DNA of 64,000 nucleotides from Phycisphaeraceae bacterium (GTDB lineage Bacteria > Planctomycetota > Phycisphaerae > Phycisphaerales > Zrk34), in assembly GCA_028282805.1 (NCBI GenBank), contig JANQHD010000010.1:269816-333815 (forward strand), read 5' to 3'. Positions 43,235-51,732 of the stretch are shown piece by piece. Under the pieces are notes generated by a model. The model was not told where the DNA came from. It saw nothing but the letters and a program-made list of their open reading frames with translations, and did no database searches. The translations under genes were made by a program, and so were the position numbers. Each line of letters opens with the position of its first letter. Position 1 is the first letter of the stretch.

Positions 43235-46200
43235 TCAGGGCGCACGCCTGAGGTTGCGTGCCTCGCCGACCAGGTCGCGTAGTTCCTTGATGTCCGTGTC
43301 CAGCGGCAGCGCGGCGCTGACCTCGTTTACGACGCGGAGCACGTCGTCGAGGTTCCCGCCGTCGGCGTAGAGCGAGCCGCGCATCAGCTCGGCGAACTGG
43401 GCGGCGGCCGCGGCGAGGTAGAAGCGCGGGCGCTGGCTGACCGGGGTCTGTTTGACGTGGTCGTTGCGGATCGACGAGGCGATCTCGCACACGCGTTCCG
43501 TCTGCGTGTCGCGGTAGCGGACGTGGACGGTGCCGATCGGCGGCAGGCCGGTCGCGTGACGCCACGGGCCGATCAGCTCGACCTCGTACAGCGCCGTGGC
43601 CGACTGGCCCGAACCGACCTCGCCGGCGTCGACCGCGTCGTTGCGGAAGTCCTTGTCGGCGATGTCGCGGTTCTCGTAGCCGATCAGGCGGTACCGGCGG
43701 ACGCGCTCGCGGTTGAACTCGACCTGGATCTTCGCGTCCTTGGCGATCGTCTGCAGGTTGGCGTCCATGCGGTCGACAAACTGCTTGCGCGCCTCGGCGG
43801 CGGAGTCGAGGAACAGGTAGTTGCCGTCGCCGTTGTTGGCCAGCTGCTCGAGCAGCTCGTCGTTGTAACCGCCCAAGCCCACGCCCGCCGCGGTGAGGGT
43901 GATGCCCTGCCGGCGGTAGTCGTCGACCTTCGACAGCATCGCCCGCGCATCGGTCTCGCCGATGTTCGCCATGCCGTCGGAGAAAAGCACCACGCAGTTG
44001 GTGCGGTTGGGGTCGTAGTGGCGGGCGGCGATCTGGTAACCGGTCTTCAGGCCGTCGATCGTGTTGGTCGAGCCCGAGGTCTGCACGCGGTTGATGCGGT
44101 CGTTGATCGCCGGCAGGTTCTTCAGCGACGCGTTCTCGAGCTGCACCTGCGCCTCGGAGCTGTAGGTGACCAGCGAGACGTTGTCGCCGGCGGTCAGGTT
44201 GCCGTTGAAGTTCGTCATGGCGAACTGCGCCAACGGCAGGCGGTCGGCCTGGTTCATCGAGCCCGACGCGTCGACCACGAACACGAGGTGCGCCGGCTTG
44301 CGGCCCTCGCGCCCCACGACCCGCCCCTGCACGCCGATCTTCAGCAACACGGTGTCCGCGCCCCGCTTGGCGAACGGCGCGGGCGCCGCGTCGACGTGCA
44401 CGGCAAACGCCTGGTCGCCGGCCGTCGGGTAGTTGTAGTCGAACGCGTTGACCACCTCTTCCATCCGCACCGCGCCGTGCGGCGGGAGGTAGCCGCCCCT
44501 GATGTACCGGCTAACCAACCGGTACGAGGCGGTGTCGGTGTCGAGCGCAAAGGTCGACAGGTTGTCGTGCTCGGCCATGACCCACCGGTTGACCGGGTAT
44601 TGCTTGAAGTTGCTGGCCGGGGGCAGCTTGCCTTGCTCGACGATCGGCTCCTCGACGGGCGCCGCCTTCTCGGCGCGGGCGCGGGCCTCGGCCTGACGCT
44701 GCATGACGGCCACCTGCTGTTGCAGCTGGCGCTTCGTGGCTTGTGACTCGGCCAGGTCCGCCTCGAGCGAACGCTGGATGCCGCGCAGCTTGTCCCAGGT
44801 GTCCACGTCCATGTGCACGCGCGAGCTGACCAGCAGCTTGCCGGCCTCGTCCAGGCCCTGCTCGGCCTCGTCGAGGTCGCCCGACTCCATCCCCTTCACC
44901 GCCACGCTCGCCCACCGGCGGTAGGCGTTGGCGGCGTTGGCGCTGCGCTGCGGCTCGTTCGGCTCGCCCGTCAGCAGGTCGCGGATGTCGTGCGCGGCGA
45001 TCGAAACCTTGGTCGCCAGGTCCTCGTCCCTCGCCACGATGACCACGCCGTCGTCCATGGTGTAGCCGAGTTCGACGCCCGCGCCGCCGACCTCGTCCAG
45101 CACGACCTGCAACGCCTTGTCCGCGCTGATGCGATCGAACCGCATCGTGATCGGCGTTTCCTCTTTCACGCCGTACGCTTCGAGTGATTCCCAATGCACG
45201 AAGATGCTCGAATCGGTTTTCTTGCGCAGCTCGGCCACCGCGTCCTTGAGCGGCGTGCCCTGGAAGTTCACGGTGACCGGCCGCCCGAGCTTCTGCTTGG
45301 TTTCGCGGTCGGCCTTGCTGGGCTTGAGCGCGTCGTCGGGCGGCAGCGTGTAACCGCTCCTCTGCAAGCGGACCTGGTTGAGCAACGCGTTGATCTGCTG
45401 GTGGTTTTCGCTGGTGGTGGTGACGATGAGCGCGCCGTTCGTCTCGTTCATCGAACTGGTCAGCCCGCCGTTGGACCTCCAGTTCTCGGGGTCGACGCTC
45501 TCGCGGACCAGGTCCATCAGCCGTTTCGTGGGCTCGTCGCGCAGCTCGGTGAGTTTGCGTTCGACCCCGGCGTCACCGAGTTCGCTGGCCTCACCGGTGA
45601 ACTTGGCGTCGGTCGTGACCGAGCTCAGGTCGAACTCGGGCGCGTCGCGGAACATCACGCCCAGCGTCGGCTTCTTGCTCAACACGGGCACGCCCTGCTC
45701 ACCGCTGGCCGCGGCCTCGGCTTCCTTGGTCTCCACCAACTCGCCCAGCACGACCAGGCGCTCGTCGTACAACTCGTCGGCGTTCTCACGCGAACCCCCG
45801 GCCCGGCCGCCGTGCCTGCGCAGCGTCAGGTCCGGCCAATCCGCCGGGCTGGTGATCAGCTCTTCAACCGCGATCGCGCCGCTCTCGGGCGCTTTGCTCC
45901 GGGTGACGGTCCGGATTGAGGGATCGAACGCGGTGGCGTTGGTGGCCACGATGGGCTCGGGGGAAGTCACGACCACCGTATCGCCGAGCTCTTCCACGAT
46001 ACGCACGCCGGCCGCGCCGGGTTGCAGGCGTAGGCGATTGCTTTCCACGAGGCGTTCGCGAACGACTTGTTCCTTGATGGTGTCCTGCATGAACTGGGCC
46101 GGGGCGTTGTCGGGGTCGAGGTAGCGGGCCTTCTCCAGTTCCTCGAGGGCCGATTCGTACTTCTGCTCCTGGCTGAGGTCGCGAGCGCGGTTCAGCAACT

Positions 46201-48100
46201 CATCGACCTTCTTGCTTTGGGCGTAGTGAGCCGCATCTTTGTCGGGCCCGATTGCTGCGTGCGACGCGCTCTCCGATTGCAGTTGGGCGATCCGTTGATC
46301 GATCTTCTTCACGACCTCTGCCTGATGGCCGGCGCGGAAAAGGCTTTGAATCTCGTCTTTCTCGCGCTGAAGCGCCTCGATATCGGCTCGCACCTCGCGC
46401 TTGCGGCGTGCACGAGCTTCACCGAGTTGGTCGGTAACGCCCGAGGCGAACAATGAGCCGATCGGCACGTCTTCGTCGACCCGGCCGTCGCCGTCGTCGT
46501 CGTCGTCGCGCCCGTTGCGCGGGTCTTCGCCGCGCAAGCCGTCGCGGTCACGGTCGACGGCGCCGGCGTTGTTCGAAGCGGACACGGTGTACGTCCTCAA
46601 AGCGCCCAGCGCCGCGTTCTTCTCGGCGTCCGCCAGCTCGACTTCCTCAAATCCTTGTAAGCCGAGGTCCACCGTGCCGCCCGCGACCGCGTCGATGGGT
46701 TTGCCGGCGACGGGCCCGGTAACCGGGGCGGGTTGCTCGTTCCACTTGAGCGAACGTGTGCCTGTCGGGGCGATGGGTTGGCGCAGCGTGGCGATGTAGT
46801 CTTCAGCGGCCTTGGCCTGACCGGCGGCATCGCCCGATGCCACGCCACCCACGCCGCCACCGGCCACCGCTTCGTTGCCCGAACCGTAGCGTGTCTCGCC
46901 ATCCCCGAAATACCGGCCGCGACTGCGGCGGGCCCCGTCCCCCGCGTGTTCGAACTGCGCCTCGGCGCCCTCGATGGCAACCGCGTGACCGTTGGTAGTG
47001 ACGGTGCCGCCCGCGATGACCCCCTGCCCCGACACATCGGCCTGCGAGCGCTGCTCGGCGGCCCGTTCGGGGGCCGGTTGTTTCCAGTTGCCGTATGCCC
47101 ACGTGCCCGACGCCCGGCGGCCGTCTTCGAGCACCTTCAACTCGTCCCCGGCTGCGACGACCGTGCCGTTGCCCGCGAGCGAATCATCGACACGGATGGC
47201 GAGCGAATCCGCCCCCCGCTTGCTCACGTTGACCGTATCGCTGCGCCCGACCGCCCATTCGCCCGACCAGGTGCGCGCCTCGCCGAAGTCGTCGCCTTTC
47301 ACGGCCGACTCCGGCGTGGCTTGTGGCCGCGGCGTGACGCCGGCGTAATCGAGCAACACGCCGCCGTCGGCAAAGTTCGCCGCGACCTCGCCCGGTCGGG
47401 TTGCTTCCGCTTCGGCTTTCGTGCCGCGCGCGTCGAACCGGTGGTACACGGCCGTACCGCCTGCTGAGAATGTCTCGTCCGCGTTGACTTCTACCTCCCG
47501 CGAGAGCGATTCCCTGTTCTTCGTCAGGCCGAGGGCGTGCAACGAGTTGGCTTCGTTCGCGGCCAAGCCCTTCGCCACATCGGCCGGTGCGTCGATCGCT
47601 TCGTCGTAATCATACGTGTCGACCCCCACGTAACCGTCGACGCTATGCCATGTTGTTGCCCCACCGGTGGCGTCGTCGCCGTTCGAATCACGGCGTTCGA
47701 AGCGTTCGGACAGGTACCCGACCGAATCCGACTCGGCGTACTCCCGCGCCGTGCTGAGCGTGGGCAGCACCAGCGCCGCGAGGCCTACGCCGATCATCAG
47801 CACCGCGGCGGCGGCGAGCAGCGGGCGGATGCGGTAAACCACCTCGCGTTTGTCCCGGCGGCGCTTCCTCGGTGACGCGGCGACCTGTTTGAGCAAGGCT
47901 TTGTGTTTGTCGTCGCTGAGCGTGGGTGATTCGTCGGCCACCGCCTCGCGCAACAGGTTGACCGTCAGGCGCATGTCGCCGAGCTGCTCGCGCAGCTCCG
48001 GGTCGGTTTCGAGGTACGCCGACAGCTCGTCGCGCGTCGCGTCGTCGAGTTCGTCGAACAGCAGTTTGGCCAGCAGGGTTTCGGCTTGTTCTCGGTTCAT
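43235..48100 (-). CDS. Large VWA (YfbK-like) protein with anti-sigma-like N-terminus and STN-like domain
   Basis: 1,621 aa from the ATG at 48100, chosen for GGAGG 8 bases upstream. Residues 1-60 (NREQAETLLAKLLFDELDDA, DELSAYLETDPELREQLGDM) resemble the helical N-terminus of anti-sigma factors, and a single helix follows at 88-113 (LLAAAAVLMIGVGLAALVLP). Then comes a long low-complexity acidic region with DRDRDGLRGEDPRNGRDDDD. Near 930-1020 is an STN/secretin-like domain (VTVNFQGTPLKDAVAELRKK, DRISADKALQVVLDE). Residues 1180-1450 follow YfbK: FALDTDTASYRLVSRYIRGG, MEEVVNAFDYNYP and a VWA domain with MIDAS motif VFVVDASGSMNQ. With the ECF sigma gene upstream it probably forms a transmembrane sigma/anti-sigma pair. 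Confidence 0.78.
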   Translation of the reverse strand: MNREQAETLLAKLLFDELDDATRDELSAYLETDPELREQLGDMRLTVNLLREAVADESPTLSDDKHKALLKQVAASPRKRRRDKREVVYRIRPLLAAAAVLMIGVGLAALVLPTLSTAREYAESDSVGYLSERFERRDSNGDDATGGATTWHSVDGYVGVDTYDYDEAIDAPADVAKGLAANEANSLHALGLTKNRESLSREVEVNADETFSAGGTAVYHRFDARGTKAEAEATRPGEVAANFADGGVLLDYAGVTPRPQATPESAVKGDDFGEARTWSGEWAVGRSDTVNVSKRGADSLAIRVDDSLAGNGTVVAAGDELKVLEDGRRASGTWAYGNWKQPAPERAAEQRSQADVSGQGVIAGGTVTTNGHAVAIEGAEAQFEHAGDGARRSRGRYFGDGETRYGSGNEAVAGGGVGGVASGDAAGQAKAAEDYIATLRQPIAPTGTRSLKWNEQPAPVTGPVAGKPIDAVAGGTVDLGLQGFEEVELADAEKNAALGALRTYTVSASNNAGAVDRDRDGLRGEDPRNGRDDDDDGDGRVDEDVPIGSLFASGVTDQLGEARARRKREVRADIEALQREKDEIQSLFRAGHQAEVVKKIDQRIAQLQSESASHAAIGPDKDAAHYAQSKKVDELLNRARDLSQEQKYESALEELEKARYLDPDNAPAQFMQDTIKEQVVRERLVESNRLRLQPGAAGVRIVEELGDTVVVTSPEPIVATNATAFDPSIRTVTRSKAPESGAIAVEELITSPADWPDLTLRRHGGRAGGSRENADELYDERLVVLGELVETKEAEAAASGEQGVPVLSKKPTLGVMFRDAPEFDLSSVTTDAKFTGEASELGDAGVERKLTELRDEPTKRLMDLVRESVDPENWRSNGGLTSSMNETNGALIVTTTSENHQQINALLNQVRLQRSGYTLPPDDALKPSKADRETKQKLGRPVTVNFQGTPLKDAVAELRKKTDSSIFVHWESLEAYGVKEETPITMRFDRISADKALQVVLDEVGGAGVELGYTMDDGVVIVARDEDLATKVSIAAHDIRDLLTGEPNEPQRSANAANAYRRWASVAVKGMESGDLDEAEQGLDEAGKLLVSSRVHMDVDTWDKLRGIQRSLEADLAESQATKRQLQQQVAVMQRQAEARARAEKAAPVEEPIVEQGKLPPASNFKQYPVNRWVMAEHDNLSTFALDTDTASYRLVSRYIRGGYLPPHGAVRMEEVVNAFDYNYPTAGDQAFAVHVDAAPAPFAKRGADTVLLKIGVQGRVVGREGRKPAHLVFVVDASGSMNQADRLPLAQFAMTNFNGNLTAGDNVSLVTYSSEAQVQLENASLKNLPAINDRINRVQTSGSTNTIDGLKTGYQIAARHYDPNRTNCVVLFSDGMANIGETDARAMLSKVDDYRRQGITLTAAGVGLGGYNDELLEQLANNGDGNYLFLDSAAEARKQFVDRMDANLQTIAKDAKIQVEFNRERVRRYRLIGYENRDIADKDFRNDAVDAGEVGSGQSATALYEVELIGPWRHATGLPPIGTVHVRYRDTQTERVCEIASSIRNDHVKQTPVSQRPRFYLAAAAAQFAELMRGSLYADGGNLDDVLRVVNEVSAALPLDTDIKELRDLVGEARNLRRAP

Positions 48101-48269
48101 GGTTCTGCCTCCTCGGGCGCCGGGCCCGTGAGACGGCCGTCCGGTGACGGCGAAAAGTGATCTTTCACCACCCATCCCAGACGCAGGAGCCGGGGCGTTT
48201 TTGAGAAAAACGCGTCAGCCCCGCGAAAAAACGCCGATGGATATTCGGACATCATGGTGGGCGGTCCGG

Positions 48270-48866
48270 TTAGATCTCGCCGGCCTCCTTCAGTTGCTTC
48301 GCCAGGTCGGCCAGGCCGCGGTTCAGGCGGTAGTAGACGTTGCCGACCTTCATGTCGAGCACCTTGCCGATCTGCCGCAGGGTCAGGCCCTCGACGACTT
48401 TCAACAAAATCACTTGCTGCTGGTCCTCGGGCAGCGTGCCCAGCAACGCCAAAGCGTGCTGCGCGGTCTCGCGCTGAACCAGGTCCTCCAACCCCTCGTT
48501 GGGCGCGCGGCGTTCGCGGGCGTCCTGGGCCTGGTCGACGAGGTTGTCCTGCGCCCCGGTGCGCCGCAGACGCTTACGCCGAAAGTCGATCGCCAGGTTG
48601 TGCGCCACGCGGTACAGCCAGCTCGACACGTTCTTGATCGACGCCCAGCCCTCGTCTTCCACGTGCTTGTGCAGGCGCAAAAACGCCGTCTGCACGATGT
48701 CCTCAGCGTCCTCGGCCGAGTTGATCAGCTGTCGGGTGTAGCGCAGGAGCGGGGTCTGCAGGCGATCGATCAGCGCGGCAAAGTCCTCTTCCGCCGCGGC
48801 GTCTACGTCCACGGCAGCCGACCGGATCACGTCCTGCTTCGGTTGCCCCATCGCCTGTCCGATCAT
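48270..48866 (-). CDS. ECF-type RNA polymerase sigma factor
   Basis: 198 aa. Region 2: RYTRQLINSAEDAEDIVQTA, FLRLHKHV, NVSSWLYRVAHNLAIDFRR. Region 4: LGTLPEDQQQVILLKVVEGL, TLRQIGKVLDMKVGNVYYRL. These fit an extracytoplasmic-function sigma factor. ATG 48866 is the most likely start, with 48851 as an alternative; ribosome-binding sequence is weak in both, and an upstream TTG-initiated extension is unlikely. The VWA gene with an anti-sigma-like cytoplasmic end follows after 169 bases, so release of this sigma factor is probably controlled by that membrane protein. Target promoters cannot be seen, but self-regulation of the three-gene unit is likely. Confidence 0.9.
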   Translation of the reverse strand: MIGQAMGQPKQDVIRSAAVDVDAAAEEDFAALIDRLQTPLLRYTRQLINSAEDAEDIVQTAFLRLHKHVEDEGWASIKNVSSWLYRVAHNLAIDFRRKRLRRTGAQDNLVDQAQDARERRAPNEGLEDLVQRETAQHALALLGTLPEDQQQVILLKVVEGLTLRQIGKVLDMKVGNVYYRLNRGLADLAKQLKEAGEI

Positions 48867-48948
48867 ACGTACCAAGCCCCTAGACGCCCGTTGCTCCGCC
48901 TTTTTGATGATCGTGCCAAAAGATTTGACGTCACACACGCACAAATGT

Positions 48949-49536
48949 TCACCGACCGAGCGAATCGATCAGCGATTCGAGCTGCTGTGGGGTGTTCGCC
49001 TGCGTCAGTTCGGGCCAGTCGGCGTCTTTTTCCAGCGCCAACGCGTCGACCGCGTCCAACAGCCGTTGCAGCGAGGCCTTGCCCGAGCGGCCCACCGCCT
49101 CGATCGCCCCGCCGACCGACGTGTGGTACAGCGCAAGCAGCGGCTCCCACCGGTCGCCGTCGCGGTACGCGATCGCCTGGTGCTCGCCGGCGATGTGGTC
49201 GAACAGGTGCTGCACCCACACCGGCTTGGTGATCACGCGATCGCACGAGGTGAGCAACAGCCACCCCGCGCCGAGCTGCCGCACGCGGTCGTCGATCGCG
49301 GTGGCCAAGCCGACCAGCGGCCCCTCGTGCGGCCGCGCATCGGCGATCGTGCGCAGTTGCAGGTCGGCGTACTTCTCGGCCCACTCGGCGACGACCGTCA
49401 CGGGCTCGACCAAGCCACGCAGCTGGCTCAACTGGTGGGTGATCAACGGTTGATGATCGATGGCCGCACGCGCCTTGTCGGAGCCGAAGCGCCGGTTGCG
49501 CCCGCCCGCGAGGATGTAACAGGGCAGCGGTTCCAT
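48949..49536 (-). CDS. mobA: Molybdenum cofactor guanylyltransferase-like protein
   Basis: A 195-aa nucleotidyltransferase. CYILAGGRNRRFGSDKARAAID is the GTP-binding signature (LAGG.S.RMG.DKA) of MobA with Asn-Arg in place of the usual Ser/Arg spacing. RPHEGPLVGLATAID and WLLLTSCDRVITKPVWVQHL follow, where the usual ..CD.P is CDRV. MobA attaches GMP to molybdopterin to form the guanine dinucleotide cofactor used by DMSO-reductase-family enzymes. It starts 9 bases after moaB and is the last gene of the moaA-moaC-moaB-mobA operon. Confidence 0.88.
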   Translation of the reverse strand: MEPLPCYILAGGRNRRFGSDKARAAIDHQPLITHQLSQLRGLVEPVTVVAEWAEKYADLQLRTIADARPHEGPLVGLATAIDDRVRQLGAGWLLLTSCDRVITKPVWVQHLFDHIAGEHQAIAYRDGDRWEPLLALYHTSVGGAIEAVGRSGKASLQRLLDAVDALALEKDADWPELTQANTPQQLESLIDSLGR

Positions 49537-49545
49537 GCCATCCGA

Positions 49546-50043
49546 TCAGCCGTCGACCACGTCGCCGCGCAGCGTTTCGATCGCGTGCGGCAACAAATCC
49601 AACAACGCTTCGAGCGACTCGGTCGCCCCGCGCGGCGAGCCGGGCAGGTTGATGATCAGTGTTTTGCCCAGCGTGCCCGCGATGCCGCGCGACAGGTACG
49701 CACGCGGCGTGATCGGGTAACAACGCATCCGCACCAGCTCCATCAGCCCCGCGTGCTCACGCTCGACGACCATGCGCGTCGCCTCGGGCGTCACGTCACG
49801 CGGCGCCAAGCCCGTGCCCCCCGTGGTCAACACCAGATCGACCGGCGGGTCGTGCGCCGACCACGCCTTCAAACGCGACGCGATCAACGACTGCTCGTCG
49901 GGCACGCACGCGCTGGCCACCACCGTCGCGTCGAAGTTATCGTTGACGTAGGCCACGAGCGCCGGGCCCGAGGCGTCGTCGCGCTCGCCGCGGCTGCAAC
50001 GGTCGCTGACGGTCAGCACCGCCACACGCATCGGCCCGCTCAC
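49546..50043 (-). CDS. moaB: MoaB/Mog family molybdopterin adenylyltransferase-like protein
   Basis: 165 aa with VAVLTVSDRCSRGERDDASG, VDLVLTTGGTGLAPRDVTPE (the TTGGTG nucleotide/molybdopterin motif), LSRGIAGTLGKTLIINLPGS and PRGATESLEALLDLLPHAIE. Proteins of this group adenylylate molybdopterin (Mog) or are its MoaB relatives; the two cannot be separated with certainty by eye. The GTG start at 50043 overlaps the moaC stop (GTGA); an ATG four codons later (50031) gives the more usual N-terminus MRVAVLTVSD. Confidence 0.92.
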   Translation of the reverse strand: MSGPMRVAVLTVSDRCSRGERDDASGPALVAYVNDNFDATVVASACVPDEQSLIASRLKAWSAHDPPVDLVLTTGGTGLAPRDVTPEATRMVVEREHAGLMELVRMRCYPITPRAYLSRGIAGTLGKTLIINLPGSPRGATESLEALLDLLPHAIETLRGDVVDG

Positions 50044-50531
50044 GGCTCACCGCCTTGCTCGTAAACGAAGTCGCCGCTCGCCCCGCCGGTCTTGCGCACC
50101 AGGTGCACGCCCTCGACCCGCATGCGTTTGTCGACCGCCTTGCCCATGTCGATCACGGTCAGCGCCGCCACCGTTACCGCGACCAGCGCTTCCATCTCCA
50201 CGCCCGTCCGCGCGTGCGTGCGGGCCTCGGCGGTGATGACCACGTGGCCGCCCTCGACCTCGAGCGCCACGTCGACACCGTCGAGCGGCAGCTGGTGACA
50301 CAGCGGGATCAGCTCGTCCGTGCGCTTGGCCGCCATGATCCCCGCCAGCCGCGCCGTTTCGAGCAGGTTGCCCTTGGCCAGCGTGTTCTGCGTGATCGCC
50401 CGGGCCAGCTCGTCGCTGATCGCGACGCGCCCGGTCGCCACGGCCGCGCGCCGCGTGACGCCCTTGTGCGACACGTCGACCATGTGCGCCTTGCCGTGCT
50501 CGTCGATGTGTGTGAGTTTAGGGTCGGCCAT
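50040..50531 (-). CDS. moaC: Cyclic pyranopterin monophosphate synthase
   Basis: 163 aa from ATG 50531. THIDEHGKAHMVDVSHKGVT, LAGIMAAKRTDELIPLCHQL, TAEARTHARTGVEMEALVAV and VIDMGKAVDKRMRVEGVHLV are the conserved blocks of MoaC, which converts the MoaA product into cyclic pyranopterin monophosphate. Catalytic Lys and Asp residues in MGKAVDK are present. The length matches E. coli MoaC (161). It begins 37 bases after moaA and its stop overlaps the moaB start. Confidence 0.95.
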   Translation of the reverse strand: MADPKLTHIDEHGKAHMVDVSHKGVTRRAAVATGRVAISDELARAITQNTLAKGNLLETARLAGIMAAKRTDELIPLCHQLPLDGVDVALEVEGGHVVITAEARTHARTGVEMEALVAVTVAALTVIDMGKAVDKRMRVEGVHLVRKTGGASGDFVYEQGGEP

Positions 50532-50568
50532 GCCACCATGATACACGCTCGGTCGCACCCGGTGCGTT

Positions 50569-51591
50569 TCAGCCGCCGACGTGCGTCATGATCGCCGCCC
50601 CGTCGTGCGGGTGTTCGGGCCGCTTGGCGGTGTAGGCCCGCCGCAACACCGCGTCGAACGCGTCGGCGTCGAGCGTCGGGCGCAGGGCCGGGCGCACGTT
50701 GCCCGCCGGTCGGTCCATGAGGCACGGGTACACCGACCCGTCGGCCGCGATGCGCAGCCGATCACAACCCGCACAGAAGTTGCAACTCATCGGCGTGATA
50801 AACCCGATCGTCGTCACCCGCTTGTCGGCAAGCGTCACGCGGTAGCGCGTCGCCGACTCGCTGCCCTGCGGCAGTCGCTCCCACACGCCGAGCGCCGGCT
50901 CGAGCGCCGCGCGCATCTGCGCAGCGGTCACGTAACGCTCGCGCCAACGCTCGGCGAGCGGGCCCATCGGCATCAGCTCGATGAAACGCAACCCCACCCC
51001 GCGCTCGGCCGCATAATGAACCAGCGAAAGCAGGTCGCCCTCGTTACGCCCGCGCACCACCACCGCGTTGAGCTTGACCGGCGCAAGCCCCGCTTCGACG
51101 GCCGCGTCGATCCCTTCGAGCACACGCGGCAACCCGTCGACGCCGGTCAACCGCTCGTACCGCTGCGCGTCGAGCGTGTCGAGGCTGACGTTCACCCGCT
51201 TGAGCCCCGCCGACCTCAGCCGCTGCGCATCACGCGCCAGCGTCAGGCCGTGCGTCGTCATCGCCAGGTCTTCCACGCCCCCGATCGCCGCGATGCGTTC
51301 GACGATCGCCAGCAGGTCCGCCCGGCTGGTCGGGTCGCCGCCGGTCAGCCGCACCTTGTGCACGCCGTGCCGCTCAACCAGGTGCCGCACGAGCGCTTCG
51401 ATCTCGTCAACACCCATCGCGTCGGGCTCGGGGGCGTTGGTCACAAAGCCCGGCCGACAGTACGTGCACCGCATCGCGCAGTTGCGGGTCAACGACAAAC
51501 GCAAATACCCGATCCCCCGCCCGCTGCCGTCGCGCACGAAACCCCGCGACGACGCCCGCGGCGCGACCGACACCGGTTCGGCTTGTATCAC
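50569..51591 (-). CDS. moaA: GTP 3',8-cyclase, radical SAM
   Basis: About 340 aa. The N-terminal 4Fe-4S radical-SAM site is SLTRNCAMRCTYCRPGFVTN (CxxxCxxC), the second cluster is in SCNFCAGCDRLRIAADG with the third Cys in VYPCLMD, and the protein ends in the essential Gly-Gly (IMTHVGG). KVRLTGGDPTSRADL and RVNVSLDTLDAQRYERLTG are other family blocks. It makes 3',8-cyclo-GTP from GTP in the first step of molybdenum cofactor synthesis. No ATG precedes the domain. The frame runs to 51699, but a -10 box TATAAT at 51628-51633 puts transcription start near 51620, so GTG 51591 or TTG 51603 is the likely start. Confidence 0.94.
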   Translation of the reverse strand: MIQAEPVSVAPRASSRGFVRDGSGRGIGYLRLSLTRNCAMRCTYCRPGFVTNAPEPDAMGVDEIEALVRHLVERHGVHKVRLTGGDPTSRADLLAIVERIAAIGGVEDLAMTTHGLTLARDAQRLRSAGLKRVNVSLDTLDAQRYERLTGVDGLPRVLEGIDAAVEAGLAPVKLNAVVVRGRNEGDLLSLVHYAAERGVGLRFIELMPMGPLAERWRERYVTAAQMRAALEPALGVWERLPQGSESATRYRVTLADKRVTTIGFITPMSCNFCAGCDRLRIAADGSVYPCLMDRPAGNVRPALRPTLDADAFDAVLRRAYTAKRPEHPHDGAAIMTHVGG

Positions 51592-51627
51592 GTGCAACAG
51601 CAACGGCTCACCCGATTCGATGCACTG

Positions 51628-51656
51628 ATTATAACGTCGCCCCCCGGGTCGTGAAT
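51628..51656 (-). promoter_or_regulatory. Putative moaA promoter
   Basis: A perfect TATAAT (51628-51633, minus strand) with a weak -35 (ATTCAC, about 51651-51656) lies 35-40 bases before the likely moaA start. It decides that the start codon is downstream of about 51620. No molybdenum-cofactor riboswitch fits in the short leader. Confidence 0.6.
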
Positions 51657-51732
51657 CAGCGTCTCCGCCGGCGGCGCAACAAACACCACGCCGCACCACC
51701 GGCGCTGACCCGTGCGACCGACGTTTCCGCGA

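Noticed and set aside
37154..43282. Very long plus-strand open frames opposite the 2,183-aa gene
   Set aside because: They mirror the codon bias of the minus-strand gene, have no ribosome-binding site, and encode His/Arg/Val/Asp-rich low-complexity sequence with no domain.
51592..51699. Longer moaA start
   Set aside because: A perfect TATAAT at 51628-51633 indicates transcription begins near 51620, inside that extension.
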